Assembly: GCA_039720395.1 (NCBI GenBank)
Contig: CM077834.1
Span: 4,360,607 to 4,424,606 of the forward strand
Reading direction: 5' to 3'
Origin: Liquidambar formosana
Lineage: Eukaryota; Streptophyta; Magnoliopsida; Saxifragales; Altingiaceae
DNA: 64,000 bases
Position 1 is the stretch's first letter. Each line of letters opens with the position of its first letter. The notes under the pieces were generated by a model. It saw only the letters and a list, made by a program, of their open reading frames with translations, made no database searches and was not told the DNA's origin. Positions 23,471-35,930 of this stretch are shown here, one piece after another. Position numbers and translations under genes: made by a program.

Positions 23471-26084
23471 TGACTGCACCCTGCTGGGCTCGATCCGACC
23501 CTTGATGGTTCTCTTTGAAAGCTTGAAACATCCTTGATAACATGAATAGGCTCTTACAATACAGTCAAAAACTATAGTCTCTTGACAGAAAATTTACCAA
23601 ATCTGGACAGCGGTTGGTGTGTCCAATCCATCCTTTTTGAGACAAGCAGCAATCTCTCATAAAACACTCTATTATATATCTGCATATTCTGTTGGGGGCC
23701 ATTGCTCACCAAATTCAATCAAATCTATGTGGGGGCATAGTCATCTTAGACCGAAAAACTCATGACATAAACATAAAACTACCCTCTTTTTTGACCATTC
23801 CACCACTTCCCTTTAAACTATACAAACTTTCTCATTCTAATTTGAATAACCGACATGGCTGACCAACATGATCATGATCAATATACTCTCATCAATATAT
23901 AAAATTCGGTCCACGTATTGAACAGTCACGATTGAATCAAAGTAGGTCCAAACCCTTTGTAATAAAAGAAAGATTAGAGTACAAAATCACATTAATTTTA
24001 TCTTTGCATGCATGGCTAAGAGCCTAAGATGATAGAGTGTGGTAATATTATAAGCAAAAGCTTTGTTATAGGGTAGTTGGTGGTTAAAGATAAAGGTAAG
24101 AAGAAAATGGTCCGGCCTAGTTTCACGTGAACCGGCGACTATCACGGCGGTGTGAGACTTTGAGAGGGAGAGTTGCAAAAAGTGGGGGTTTGAGGGTGAA
24201 AGAATAGAGAACAAGAATACCCAAGATTCCGGGTCTTTGGAGTGAAAAAGTAAAGGAGGGTCACACTGTGAACAGTACAAATAGACTTGTTGAGGACTGT
24301 GCCTCTTCCACACGCCTCAAGACTGCGTGGCTATGGGTTGAAAATTCCTCTTTCATATGGGTGGAAAGACTACCAAGCTACTGTATTTCATTCAAGATTG
24401 GCTGATAAGAGCTTTTTTTTTGGAGCTTGTTCATGAGATCAACAAGTCTAAATCTTATTCTTGGATGCTACTTGGGAAATATAAAAATCTAGCTAACCGA
24501 AGATGGGTCTAACTGGTTTTGAATGCATCACTATTTGATTGAACCAAATAGCATTAAAGGAATGGATTCAACGTACCCAACCTAATCCAATTTTCAAAAT
24601 TCCCAAGCAGGTCTTTGGTTTCATTAATTTATTGAGCTAAATTCAAGTAGAAAAATACTCGACTCAATAGACTTATTAGTACTTAAAAAAAAGAAAAAAA
24701 GAAAAAAAAAAAAGAGGTTCACTTGAAATTGGCTAATATGAAACTTGTTCGAGGTTTCTTTTTTTTTATTTTTTTATTACTCAAGTGAGAGGTATCCTAA
24801 GCTTAAGACCCAGATTAATCCTTTGCAATGCATAAACCACCCACAAGATTGTATAGTCAATAGTAATGGAGTATAGATTCAAAATCAAATCCTTTGATTC
24901 ATGAGCCATAATCCTTCCCCATATGCCCTACCCTAGTGGGTTAAGACTTGTTCAATTTTATCAGGCCAACCGACTCAACCCCAACAACCTAATGTTCGAC
25001 TCGCCTCAACTCATTTGAGCCCCAAAATGAGACCCACTTAATGCGGCAACTCAATTTGCTTCCTCTATTTGGTGAGTGAATTTCACACGCTGGGAAGGTG
25101 AGTTGGAATGGCATTTCCGGCTGGCTTTGATTACCAGCATTTACCCAACAAGCACTAGTAGTCTAGTGAGTATTTAAGAAGGGTTAGGTACAAACTAATC
25201 TTGATTTCTGGGGTGATGGTTTCAATTAAAGACTAATCAATCATTATTTAGCTTTCAATGGATCTACTTGGTCTCCATTATCTCAACACCCCCTCTTTTG
25301 CTTACGATAATTTGCTACTAATTAAAATATTTAAAATAAAAAAAAAAAATCGAAAGTGGGGGATTAATCTTGTCTGAAATCAATTAACTCTTGCAACAGG
25401 ACCTCTTGGTCACTTGAAGCTATACTCATGAAGAAAATCATAAACAACTCTTAAGGATCGGAGCATAATTGACTTCTTTTGTGCATCATTTTCTCCGTGT
25501 CATTATTGGTATTGTTGAGGAGGATTAATATTAATTAGTTCATGATTCTTCGATCTCCTCTTGATTTATTTTTAAAATAGCGGCATGGAACATTAGATAA
25601 TGACTTTTAATCTAATCACCATTTTATGTTTCACAATGTTGTCAATCATCTTATATATGTTTATGGGGACATATATATATAGTGCGATAGTGATGTATCA
25701 CTAGCTATAATATAGGGTGGACGGCCTTGTTTCTTCTGATGGAAAGTTTTTTTTTTTTCCTTGCATGACTCGGATTATGTGAGTTGGCTTAATTATTTAC
25801 AAGCTAGGATTTGACCCTTAACTTGTTACTTTTGTATTTGTTTGAAGCCCTTCTATATTATTTTTATTTTCCTTTTCAATAAATAAATAGAACTTTAAAG
25901 AGTGAAATTAATCAAACCCAGATAGCCCACAATGTAAATAAATATAATACAACCCACTTAATTTTAAATCAATCAAATAATAAAATAAAATAAAAAAGAA
26001 AGGAAAATCCCACTATGACTGATAAAATTTGGAGATATTATAATTTGTATTATTGTAAATTTTATAATTTGTTTTCCACATAGT

Positions 26085-26445
26085 AACTATGACAATTATC
26101 AGAAAATTAAACCTTAGGCAGTTTGATTTTTGTGGCTGGCTTATTTTGCTTTGCTTTTGGAGGTACGTAAGCCCCTCTTGGTTAGCCTTTTTGGTTTCAT
26201 TGGGTGCGGTTCGAGCTTTCTTTATTGCATCTGTGTCGGTGGTTGGTTTCTATTTTCTTAATTCGTCTGGCTTGTTTTGTTTGTGGTAGTTTTAACTTGG
26301 GTGTCACTGAGGCTTTTCTTAATGTGAGGGGTTTCGGTTTAATTTGCTATATATATATATATATATATATATTGGGGCTATATGTTTAGTTATTAATAAA
26401 ATTTATTTTGTCTACCAAAAAAAAAAAAAGAAAAAAAGAAATTAT
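26085..26445 (+). mobile_element. Probable 5'-truncated LINE 3' end
   Basis: A GT-rich, stop-broken stretch is followed by 'attaataaaatttattttg' and then 'tctacc' plus an A-rich tail (about 26416-26442). Such a 3'UTR ending in 'aataaa..ttttg' and poly-A is typical of plant L1-like LINEs. No reverse-transcriptase motif remains in the window. An (AT)n microsatellite sits at about 26349-26373. Assignment is by the look of the tail only. Confidence 0.45.
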
Positions 26446-26772
26446 TTATACAATCACCTAATTGCTCAGTACTGTCACTTCTTCATTTTTCTCTGTTATG
26501 CCGGCTACACCTGCCACTAGCCGGAGGGGAGCTACGCTGAGTAGAGTAGAGAGGGAAAACAAGGAAATCCGGCGTCAATCTTGGGCCTATGCTTTGTTGC
26601 GTTGCATGTGAGGCCCATAAGTGTAGATTTGTTTGTGTGTGTGTGTGTGTGTCTCCACCACCCCTCTTTTTTACTTTATTTGAATTTTTATTCCAATAAT
26701 AGGAGCCTTCCTTTTGTATCCTAACCAGAGTACAAACATTACCTAGCTCTAGCTAGCTCCCTCCCCTGCACT

Positions 26773-26781
26773 CTATATATA
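26773..26781 (+). promoter_or_regulatory. Candidate TATA box of the IAMT1-like gene
   Basis: 'tatatatat' about 90 bases before the start codon at 26867, inside 'actctatatatattgaactc'. The spacing suits a plant TATA box, with transcription starting near 26805. Confidence 0.55.
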
Positions 26782-26866
26782 TTGAACTCTTGCTACTCTC
26801 TTTTTCTACCCCTACCACCATATATACCATTTCTCATTTCTAGCACATATATAGATAAAGAGCTAT

Positions 26867-29310
26867 ATGGCTCCCAAAGGCGACAATGTTGTTGTTTCTA
26901 ACATCAAGCTTGAGGGGGTGCTTAGCATGAAAGGAGGCAAAGGGGAGGCTAGCTATGCCAATAACTCTCAAGCCCAGGTTTTCTTGCTCTACTTTCTCCA
27001 TTTTTATTTTATTTAAAAAAAAAAATCTATTTTCATGAGTTTTGGAGGCTTTTTGAGCTTTTTCTTGATCTAGAATTACATCCCAGCCTATTATTCTGGC
27101 CTAGCGGCTGAGGGGGGAAAAAAGGAAGATAGAATAGATTTTAGTATTTTCTCCTTTGCAGCTATATATGTTTGGTGCTTCTTGTGATTGTTCTTCTTTG
27201 GTGTGAATACAATTTTCTTGCCCACCAAACAAGGCAAGAGAGAAAGAAGGGGAAAAAAAGAAGAAGAAACATAGATTCTTGCTTCCAACAAGTTATATAT
27301 CGCATGATAATTTCATTAGCATGGACAATTTTGCTTAATATATAAACGTATTTTGTATAATTTATTTTGGTTATCATCTTGTGGTTAGCACTTGGGACTA
27401 TAATACTATATTATAACTGAAACATTAATAATATCTAAAAGGGTTTTTTTTTCTCCCCCATTTTATGTTCTTACACTTGTTCATGCAGGCTCTACATGCT
27501 AGATCCATGCTTCACCTTCTTGAAGAAACCCTAGATGGGGTGCAACTAGACTCCCCAGAAGTACCCTTCGTGGTCGTCGATTTGGGATGCTCATGTGGCA
27601 GCAACACCATCTACATCATCGACGTGATCATCAAACACATGATCAAGCGATATGAGGCCATGGGGTACGATCCACCGGAGTTTTCTGCCTTTTTCTCCGA
27701 CCTCCCTTCCAATGACTTCAACACACTCTTCCAACTTCTTCCTCCCTTAGCCAATTATGGGGGTAGCATGGAAGAGTGCCTAGCCGCCAATGGCCACCGC
27801 TCGTACTTTGCGGCCGGAGTTCCGGGCTCCTTTTACAGGCGCCTTTTTCCGGCAAGATCCATCGATGTTTTTCATTCTGCGTTTTCCTTGCATTGGCTCT
27901 CCCAGGTAAAATTTTTGATACCTCATGTACAATTTTTTGGTCATGGTGCAGTATAAACTATGGACTACGTATAAAATTCCATGTTTTGATAAAGCAATAG
28001 TTTGTTCCCGAGGATGATATATATGCTGCTACAGTACCTTATGCCAGAACATATCATCTGTGTGTGACAGTCAATTGAATCATCTCAACCGTCTGATTTC
28101 AACCGGCCTTTTCAAAAGTCAAAAAGCGAGAGTGGTCACTTGAATTTTCTCAACCGTTTGATTTTCTGCCGGCCTCTTAGAAAGTCAAAAAGTTGTGCAA
28201 TGATGTCCATCCCTGCAGGCCGGGCTTTGTTGGAAACTTTCTTCCCTAAGAGTAGCCCAAGCTTTTCCACCCTTTTACATGATTGTTTTGTTTGAAAAAA
28301 AAAAAAACGTGCAGTACAACTTATTAATTAAGTTTGTTTTGTCTATATTATGTATTGTTTTGGTTTCATATTTATTGTATTTTTTATTTTATTTTGGATA
28401 TATTGTTTTAAAATTATTATCTATAAAACGTCAATGACTTCATTAAGTCGATTTCTGAAAAGGACAATGTTAATTAACCCTATACTTTATTCTATTATGA
28501 GAGAATAATGGGATAAAGATGTGAAACCCATTAATATGGTTAAACCTTAAAAATTGAAATAATCCATTGAAATAATCCTTACTCTCTCATAGTAAGTCAA
28601 AGTGTAGGACTAACTAGCATTTCCCTTCTCAAAATATCTACACCAATGATATTAATTACATAATATAGACAAAACAAACTTAATTTATGTAATCGATTTT
28701 CTAAAATACCTACACTAATGGTATTAATTATATATTATAGAGAAAACAAATTCGATTAATGTTTGTACTACACTTAATGTTTGTACTACACTAATGGTAT
28801 TAATTACATAATATAGACAAAACAAACTTAATTAATGTAATTGATTTTCCAAAATACCTACACTAATGGTATTAATTATATATTATAGAGAAAACAAATT
28901 CAATTAATGTTTGTACTGCACTTGATGACAAAATTAGAATGTTAAAATATAGATATGAATGTGAAAGCATTAAATAAGGTTTTCTAAATTATTTTTATTT
29001 TTTAAAACTAAGACAGAGAATAATTAATACTATGGATATGATTATTTTGGATAATTGATTAAAATAAAGTCATTAACTTGGAAAATTATTTTGAAACGGC
29101 TCAAAATAGAAAGGAAGATAATTAATATAAAAAGACACATGTTGGGTTAGATTGGATCACTTGAGGAAAATTGCTCAAATTCAAATATTGTAATCTTCAC
29201 CTACAAATAAAGAGTTTATTTACTCTCAAAGTCTCAAGTAATCATGGGGTGGGATTTCCTTTGTTTTCACACATAATTGGATATTCGTTGTTGTTCTTAT
29301 CTCTTACCCG

Positions 29311-29342
<32 letters not shown>

Positions 29343-29709
29343 AAAGTGTAAAATGTTTGCAGTCATGATTACCCACAGCATGAAGAATTCTTTTTGTCAT
29401 ATCATTCTCCGCTAATTTAAGCAAAATGACTAAATTCAATGTTCTTACGACATGTTGTGGAATGCTGGAATTGGTTACTGCAATATTGGAAGAAAGTAGG
29501 CTGAAGATGACCTGTGTTCACATCTAGAATATCAAAAAATAATGATAATAAAAAACCTTTCTTCCTCTTATGTCACGACCCTTTAGTCCTATTTGCTAAT
29601 ATTTATATCAAAAGTTTTTTTTTTTTTTAACGTTAATTAAAAGGTGGGTTAAACTTATGTTGTTGACACAACCAACGTTAGAAAGCAGAGACTCAGTAAG
29701 CCATTGCTA

Positions 29710-29752
<43 letters not shown>

Positions 29753-31541
29753 GTGACTGTCAACTCAGCAAAGTTTTTTGAATAATTTTGAGTCAAAAAG
29801 CAAGCTCCAAGGACCAAATGAAATTGCAATTCCACTCCACTGTCCATGAACATTTTTTCCCATTGTGACACTCACACTGGAGATGATCCGATCTCATGTG
29901 GGACACAGGTGCCGGAGATTGTTTTGGATAAGAGATCAACGGCATATAACAAAGGCAGGGTCTTCATCCACGGTGCGAGTGACATCACAGCAATTGCATA
30001 CAAGAAGCAATTCCAAGCTGACCTAGCAGGGTTCTTGAAATCAAGATCACAGGAGATGAAGAGAGGTGGGTCCATGTTCCTTGTCTGCTTGGGAAGAACT
30101 TCAGTGGACCCCATTGACCAGGGTGGTGCTGGCCTTCTATTTGGGACCCACTTTCAAGATGCTTGGGATGATCTTGTCCAAGAGGTAATCATATCAAATT
30201 ATTTCATTTTGCTCTTGTGTGTGTACAGTCCGCCTTTACTCCTGTGTTTCCCCCAACAGACCAAAAGGTGCATGCATTAAAACGGACCCCCTCTAAAGCA
30301 AGAGAAAAAAAAAAAAAAGATCATGATTAGGTGTTGGCCTCCATAGCACCTTAATATGAATTGTCACTGGTCATGATTAAACCCCACCAATCGTAGCCTT
30401 CCGTTATGATTAATTGACCTTATGTTGCTTGGCTATATTTGGATCTGGCCATCCATTTGTCAATCGTCGTGTCGGCAGTATCATAACAATTGGCAGGTGG
30501 GGTGGGCGGGGCTGTGGGGCACACCAACATTGACCAAAATGTGGATATGGCACTGTCGTAGCACAACATAATCATGATTTATAAAAGGTTAGAAGAAAGC
30601 CATTTTGATCCATCAGATCATTGTTGATCAGATAATGATGGAATTCTAGGACCACCACACATGTCTTATATATATATATATTTGATATATATAAGTCCGG
30701 GCATGTACGTATGATCCTGTCTCTCAATCAACTACTCTAATCAGGATTGTACGGCGATTATGATAACATATTCATAGTTTTTGTTATCTTCAAGCACGAG
30801 GCCGTGGAAGTTTTAGTCGATAAATAAATGATTTCAACAAATAAAGTTTAAATTTGATTCGTTAATTTATCGAGTCAAGATTAACTACTTTGTTTGACTC
30901 AAACCGACTCATTTGATTGTTTAAACTTTAAAGTATTAATGAGCTTATTGGATCAATTAGATGTTAATTTAATCCAATTTGATTCAATAAGTTTCTAAAA
31001 TCAAAGATTCATTTGTTTATTAGTAAGTTCGAATGAGCCTCGAATAATATCGACATCAAAGAAAAAGAAAACCAAATTAGCATAATTTTTCTTAAAGCTC
31101 TAAGACAAGACCCCCTATATGTATGTATAAAAGAATTCCAAGTTGATTCTATATATGTACCTCTTCTAATGGTACCTAAAATCACAGGGCCTTATTAATA
31201 GTGAGAAACGTGACAACTTCAACATTCCGGTGTATGCCCCAAGCCTGCAAGACTTCAAGGAGGTAGTTGAAGCCGATGGCTCATTCTCCATTAACAAGCT
31301 TGAGGTTTTCAGAGGAGGAAGCCCTCTTGTGGTCAACCAACCTGATGATGCAGCCGAAGTGGGTCGAGCCCTAGCCAATAGCTGCAGAAGTGTGTCCGGT
31401 GTCCTAGTCGATGCCCACATCGGTGACCGGCTCAGCGAGGAGCTATTTTCACGAGTCCAGCGCCGAGCCACAAGCCATGCAAAAGAGCTACTAGAGCAGC
31501 TACAGTTCTTTCATATAGTTGCATCTCTTTCTTTTGCATAG
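26867..31541 (+). CDS. IAMT1: Indole-3-acetate O-methyltransferase (SABATH family)
   Basis: SAM-dependent carboxyl methyltransferase expected to convert the auxin IAA to its methyl ester in the cytosol, tuning auxin activity. Four exons join in frame: 26867-26977, 27489-27905, 29909-30184 and 31188-31541, all GT-AG. The 385-aa product is close to end-to-end similar to Arabidopsis IAMT1 (about 386 aa). Visible family features: N-terminal SYANNSQAQ (29-37), the SAM-binding loop DLGCSCGSNT (68-77), the acidic FFSDLPSNDFNTLF region (about 105-118), SFYRRLFP, SLHWLSQ at the end of exon 2, and the C-terminal FFHIVASLSF. Intron 2 (2.0 kb) contains a terminal-inverted-repeat element. The start MAPKGDNV matches the IAMT1 start. 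Other SABATH members use salicylate, jasmonate or gibberellin, but overall similarity favours IAMT. Confidence 0.95.
28309..28921. mobile_element. Terminal-inverted-repeat element in IAMT1 intron 2
   Basis: The left end GTGCAGTACAACTTATTAAT matches the right end reverse-complemented, GTGCAGTACAAACATTAATT; similarity extends about 45 bases. Inside the right half are two direct copies of a roughly 140-bp unit (starting 28638 and 28796, offset 158) carrying 'ctacac(c/t)aatg(a/g)tatt'. No target duplication was recognised, so the superfamily is unknown. Confidence 0.6.
29708..29752. repeat. (TC)n(TA)n compound microsatellite
   Basis: TC units followed by TA units in IAMT1 intron 2, about 157 bases before exon 3. 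No coding content. Confidence 0.85.
30790..31040. repeat. Degenerate interspersed repeat in IAMT1 intron 3
   Basis: Phrases such as 'ttcgttaatttatcgagtca' and 'tattaatgagctta' echo the repeat seen at 23170-23470 and 24395-24730. The relation is weak and the ends are undefined. Confidence 0.35.
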
Positions 31542-32050
31542 AGAAAAAGGGAAAAGGGCATATACAAAAGAAGTGGGAAGGCTTTTCCCTCGCTCTCTCT
31601 TTCCCCCATCTTTTGTGTGTTGGAATAGGAAAAGTCAAACACACAATAGAGAGGAGAAAAAGGCTTTCTTTCTTTCTTTCTTGTTTTCTCCTCCTTTTGA
31701 TGTGTTGGTGTGTGTGTGATTACTGACTGTAGTTACCTTAATGCTTGATGGGTCTGGTGACTTTGTGTTCCCTTTGAATCCAAACTAGGTAAATAATTAA
31801 GCCAAGTAAAACCCTCTTCATTTGACTTCCTTTATAGATTATCATTATGTCTATATGTGTGTAAGTGTTATGAATGAGGAGGGTTTTGCTTTTGTACCTA
31901 ACAGCTTGTGAAGTGCCATTTGATTTTAGTTTCTTTCTTTTTCGATCTCACTTTTTTTCTTAGCGTGTATTTTTTATGATTATGAGAAAAGCTATTAAGG
32001 ATGAGTTCCCCTTACTTTAGGGATATTGCATGAAATTCAAGATATGAGAA

Positions 32051-32594
32051 TCCTAATATTAGATTGAAAAGAAAATATATTGGCCAGCCATAGATTTGAT
32101 CATTCTCAATGGTATCAATCAACTTTGACATTTTCGATCAAACAACTAGCTCTCCCTTCTAAGCATGCTTACAAGAAAAAAAAAAATATGCACTACTTTG
32201 TTAGCCCTAATTTGTAGTGTTATAGCCAGAGATCTAGTCTTTGATTGAAAAACTTTGATTAATTCATTAAAGCAGAAGGGTATCAATACATCAGACAAAA
32301 GTTCCAACATACCCCCCTTTCTATCCTAAATATTAGATTGAAAAGAAAATATACTGGCCAGCCATAGATTTGATTATTCTCAATGGTATCAATCAACTTT
32401 GACATTTTCGATCAAACAGCTAGCTCTCCCTTCTAAGCATGCTTACAAGGAAAAAAAATATGCACTACTTTGTTAGCCCTAATTTGTAGTGTTATAGCAA
32501 GAGATCTAGTCTTTGATTGAAAAACTTTGATTAATTCATTAAAGTAGAAGGGTATCAATACATCAGACAAAAGTCCCAACATACCCCCCCCCCC
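32051..32594. repeat. 274-bp tandem direct duplication
   Basis: Two almost identical copies, about 32051-32320 and 32324-32594, offset 274 bases, beginning 'tattagattgaaaagaaaat' and ending in a C-run. Only a handful of differences are visible, so this event is much younger than the segmental duplication containing it. It lies downstream of the minus-strand gene at 32904-33992. Confidence 0.9.
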
Positions 32595-32903
32595 CTTCTC
32601 TCTCTCTCTCTTCTTGCTTAGAGTGGCCAGGTATCCTCATCCCTTTGAGATGAGACTAATCTCATGAGTTCCTGAAGTCGATCCGTCCCACACATGCCGG
32701 CCGGGTTATTATAAAGTCACCCAGGACCCTGTTGCCACCCAAAAAAAGAAAAAAGAAAAAAATGAAGAACAGGTAAAGATTTCACTATTAAATTACAATA
32801 GATCATGAAAATAAAATCCACAGCCCAAACTGGCTCAACATCAACAAGAAGATACAAACCACTAAACCAGCTCTTCTATCCTTGAAAATACATGGCAAGA
32901 TGC

Positions 32904-33992
32904 TCACTCAATCCCAAACTTCACTTGTGGTGAACAAAACACTTCTAGTTCTGGTGAACAAAATATAAACGCATCAGCCTCTACTAGTGATCTAAATCTT
33001 TCCTTCTTTTTAATCTCCCCACTTTGGCTTCTGCCTAATGAAGATACCAGCATATCTCCCTCAGTTTCATCATCTGTCTCTTCCGGTAGTCTAGATCTTA
33101 CCGCCTTCTTCATCTTCCCACTTTCCCTTTTGCGAAATGAAGAAAATACCATATCTCCTCTACCAAATTCATCATCTCTTTGGCCTCTTCTATATGCAGA
33201 AACCATGATATCTCCTTTCCCACCTTCATCACTAGTCTCTCTTGGTAGTGTAAATCTTACCACCTTCTTCATCTTCCCACTTACCCTTTTGCTAAATGAA
33301 GAAAATCCCATGTCTCCTCTACCAACTTCGTAATCTCTTTGGCTTCTTCTAAATGCAGAAACCACGATATCTCCTTTACCACCTTCATCAATAGTCTCCC
33401 CTGGTAGTCTAAATCTTACCTTCTTCATCTTCCCACTTTGGCTTCTCCTAAATGCAGAAAGCACCACACCTCCTCTACAAACTTCATCACCATCCTCTCC
33501 TGGCAATGTAAATCTCACCTTCTTGTTACTCTTCCCACTTCGACTACTGCCAATTAATATTGAAGAAATCACCATAGCGCCTCTATCAACTTCATCAAAC
33601 TTCACCAATAGTCTCTCCGTAGAGAAACTATCTCTAGAAGTACCAGAGGTGTAATCTGCATGGCCTCTAGCAAAAGATGGGTATGCCCTATTTGAAATTT
33701 GTCCAAAATCATGAAGTTCATCCTCATTGGTTGTGTCTTTATTCAAACTTGGTGATGCTAAGATCCAATCTCGTAGAGTAATGAACTCCCTCACCATATT
33801 AAGCTGTTGCTGTTGTTGCTCTTGCTCTTGCAGGTGCAACAAGTTCTTCTCCTTTTTGTTCTCTGTCCATATGGATTTGGGCTTCGAGGACACGATGATC
33901 GATGTTGCTTGACCAGCTTTTTGATCGTGGTGGACGTGGTTAGGCGGACTTTCAGGGCTGAATTGAATGAAACAACAGAAGGATGATGCCAT
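32904..33992 (-). CDS. Unrecognised 362-aa protein with expanded internal repeats
   Basis: Intronless ORF; I do not recognise the family. The N-terminus has CCFIQFSPESPPNHV, then a glutamine-rich tract (about 55-64) and ITLRDWILASP. From residue 138 onward come seven modules starting G-(D/G/A)-(M/I/V)-V-like, at about 138, 174, 207, 226, 260, 279 and 312. Several carry the basic motif SGKMKKVVRF(T/R)LP. A roughly 53-residue super-unit (19 plus 34) is present twice (207-259 and 260-311). The protein ends EADAFIFCSP plus a short tail. The paralogue at 37936-38460 has the same head, the ILASP motif and one terminal unit ending EADVFIFYSP. No signal peptide or membrane segment. The basic repeats suggest a nuclear or nucleic-acid-associated role, but that is speculation. 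Confidence 0.75.
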   Translation of the reverse strand: MASSFCCFIQFSPESPPNHVHHDQKAGQATSIIVSSKPKSIWTENKKEKNLLHLQEQEQQQQQLNMVREFITLRDWILASPSLNKDTTNEDELHDFGQISNRAYPSFARGHADYTSGTSRDSFSTERLLVKFDEVDRGAMVISSILIGSSRSGKSNKKVRFTLPGEDGDEVCRGGVVLSAFRRSQSGKMKKVRFRLPGETIDEGGKGDIVVSAFRRSQRDYEVGRGDMGFSSFSKRVSGKMKKVVRFTLPRETSDEGGKGDIMVSAYRRGQRDDEFGRGDMVFSSFRKRESGKMKKAVRSRLPEETDDETEGDMLVSSLGRSQSGEIKKKERFRSLVEADAFIFCSPELEVFCSPQVKFGIE

Positions 33993-35589
33993 TTTTTTTT
34001 TTCCCGATATGTATAAATCAATATATCATGGACAAAAGATTATGCTTGTATATATGAAGTTGGGTTTTTGCTAGGTGTAATTAATTGAAGTTATAAAGGA
34101 GGGTTAGACGGCTCTGCAAGAGAAAAGGTCCATCATGAGAAGACAATATAGTTTTCATCAAGACTCTTAAATGTGAACTAGATAAATTAATTGGAGCTTA
34201 GTTAAATTACTAAAATACACCTTATAGTATCTGCTTCTTCATATTGAATAAAATTTTTTGAACTGATAATAAGTTTTTTCTTTTTTTTTTTTTTCTTGTT
34301 TTTTTGGGTATAATTGGAGGCTAGGATTCCAACCCCTAAGTTATCCTAATTTTACCATTTACTTCTAATTCTACCATTTATCCCACTTTTTATCAACAGT
34401 AGGCTAGGCGCCTAGTCCTAGTGACTAGTGAAAACAAATTAAGGCAGCGAAATGAGATAGATGCGTATGCACAATTTATTCTTTTTTTTTTTTTTTTTTT
34501 TGTAAAAAAAAAAAGATTGTTGGGGGCAAAATGACAAAATATAAATCAATGAGAAGATTGACAAAAAAATTTAAAAAAAAAGGGAAAAAAGTTTATTAAT
34601 ATTAAAAATCTTATAAAAAATTAAAAATTGGGACTGCTGCTCCCACTAAGCTCCTTGGTGGGTATGGTCCACCCGTGGCCGAATAGGCATTGTCAATTTG
34701 TCATGTCTCATGGCCAGTGTCATTAATGCCCTTACCCTTTTAAACAGAAGTCTCGAGACAACTACCCTAGTAATTATCGTTCAATGGCATGATTTCGCGA
34801 GCGTAATCCATCATTTGAAAATAACTATGGGTAATTAATTGAGACATTTGATTAATTTTAAATAAATTTGTTTTTCTCAACTCTGATAAACTTTGTTAAA
34901 TATAATCTTAAATTATTAATTAACTTTCACTTGAAGATGCAGTCCAATTCTTAGCATATTCCACCTTCCACGTACATAGGCCAAGCTACACGTACCCGAA
35001 TAAAAATTGGTGATGAACACAAAGGTGGTCGTCTATGCTTCATCACACCAAGGTACGAAAAAAACAGAACAATGGAACAAAATTAACCTTCTCAAATTGA
35101 AGATAAAACAAGCTTTTGCTCCATTATCTATGTTATTGATTAGGCTTTAAGCATGATTTTAGTGTTTGATTTGCACATACTTAATAGTCCTTAACCATTT
35201 GACATAGGGTTGAACTTATCACTTGCACGTCGTCTTTAAATTGGACTCACGTGTCGGTTGCATCTACTAATCCATTAGGGTCCTTAATTAGCCTTTGAAA
35301 TTAATCCAGAAAATGATCTATTTTGTATAAGAATATTTTTTTCAAATGCTAGGGGGGAAAAAGGAAGGAATTATTTCAATGCCCTATAAAAGGTTCCCAA
35401 AATAATATTGAAAATTGGGTCGTCCTTCACCATTTGGCTTTAAGCACAAGTTTAATGTTAAAACTAGAACGAACCCACATTACTAAAATTGTGGACAAGG
35501 TCAAGGCCTAAGAATAAAATTGTGGACAGTGTGATGGACTAAGCCTAGCCCAACCTCGAATTGAATCCATAGGAATAAGTTCAAGGAGG

Positions 35590-35930
35590 CTTCTATTTGG
35601 CACCCCCAATCCTTTATGGTTTTTTAAGGCTTATGAAAAATATAAAAAGTTTTCATAAAAACTGACCACTATGTCTTTTAGAAAACATCATTTTGAACAA
35701 CTTTGTAAAATAATTTTTTTTCAAAATTTATTATTTAAGTAAACTTTTTGCCTCTTATAGTTTCTATTATATAAAAATCCCAAAAGTCTACTTAAATAAC
35801 AATTTTTGAAAAAACTATTTTTTACAAAATTGTTTAAAATGATATTTTCTAATGGAGTATATAGTCAATTTTCATTAAACCTTTAATATTTTCATAAAAT
35901 CTTGAAATAATATAAGAGTTAGGGGATGTA
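35590..35930. mobile_element. Palindromic MITE, family shared with 48018 and 49391
   Basis: The two arms are near-complementary: 'ttttagaaaacatcattttg' on the left against 'tttaaaatgatattttctaa' on the right, plus matching 'atgaaaaatat' / 'atattttcat' arms. The body is clearly the same family as 48018-48425 and 49391-49792. Borders are approximate and no target duplication was resolved. Confidence 0.65.

Larger units (their letters stand above)
18392..26084. other. PHD 3'UTR and long gene-free interval
   Basis: After the stop at 18391 the first few hundred bases are probably 3'UTR. Over the next 7.5 kb I found no exon chain or family match on either strand. Contents include a (GT)n-T24 tract near 21224-21256, a C14 plus A25 stretch at 21818-21863, a (TC)n run at about 22362-22390, and degenerate copies of an interspersed repeat (23170-23470 and 24395-24730). 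Open frames in this interval are short and low-complexity. Confidence 0.5.
31868..35560. repeat. Segmental duplication, copy A (with the 362-aa gene)
   Basis: This interval aligns in order with 36878-39690. Shared landmarks: 'tatgaatg.gga' and 'tttgtaccta' at the left border; 'gtgtta/attata' phrases downstream of the gene; the coding regions; and upstream 'gtaattaattg' plus a later 'catctttaaattg' region. It starts about 330 bp after the IAMT1 stop. Copy A has gained an internal 274-bp tandem duplication and expanded coding repeats. The right border is blurred. Confidence 0.7.

Noticed and set aside
23987..24313. 108-codon minus-strand frame in the gene-free interval
   Set aside because: No family resemblance, no partner exons and no obvious promoter; consistent with chance.
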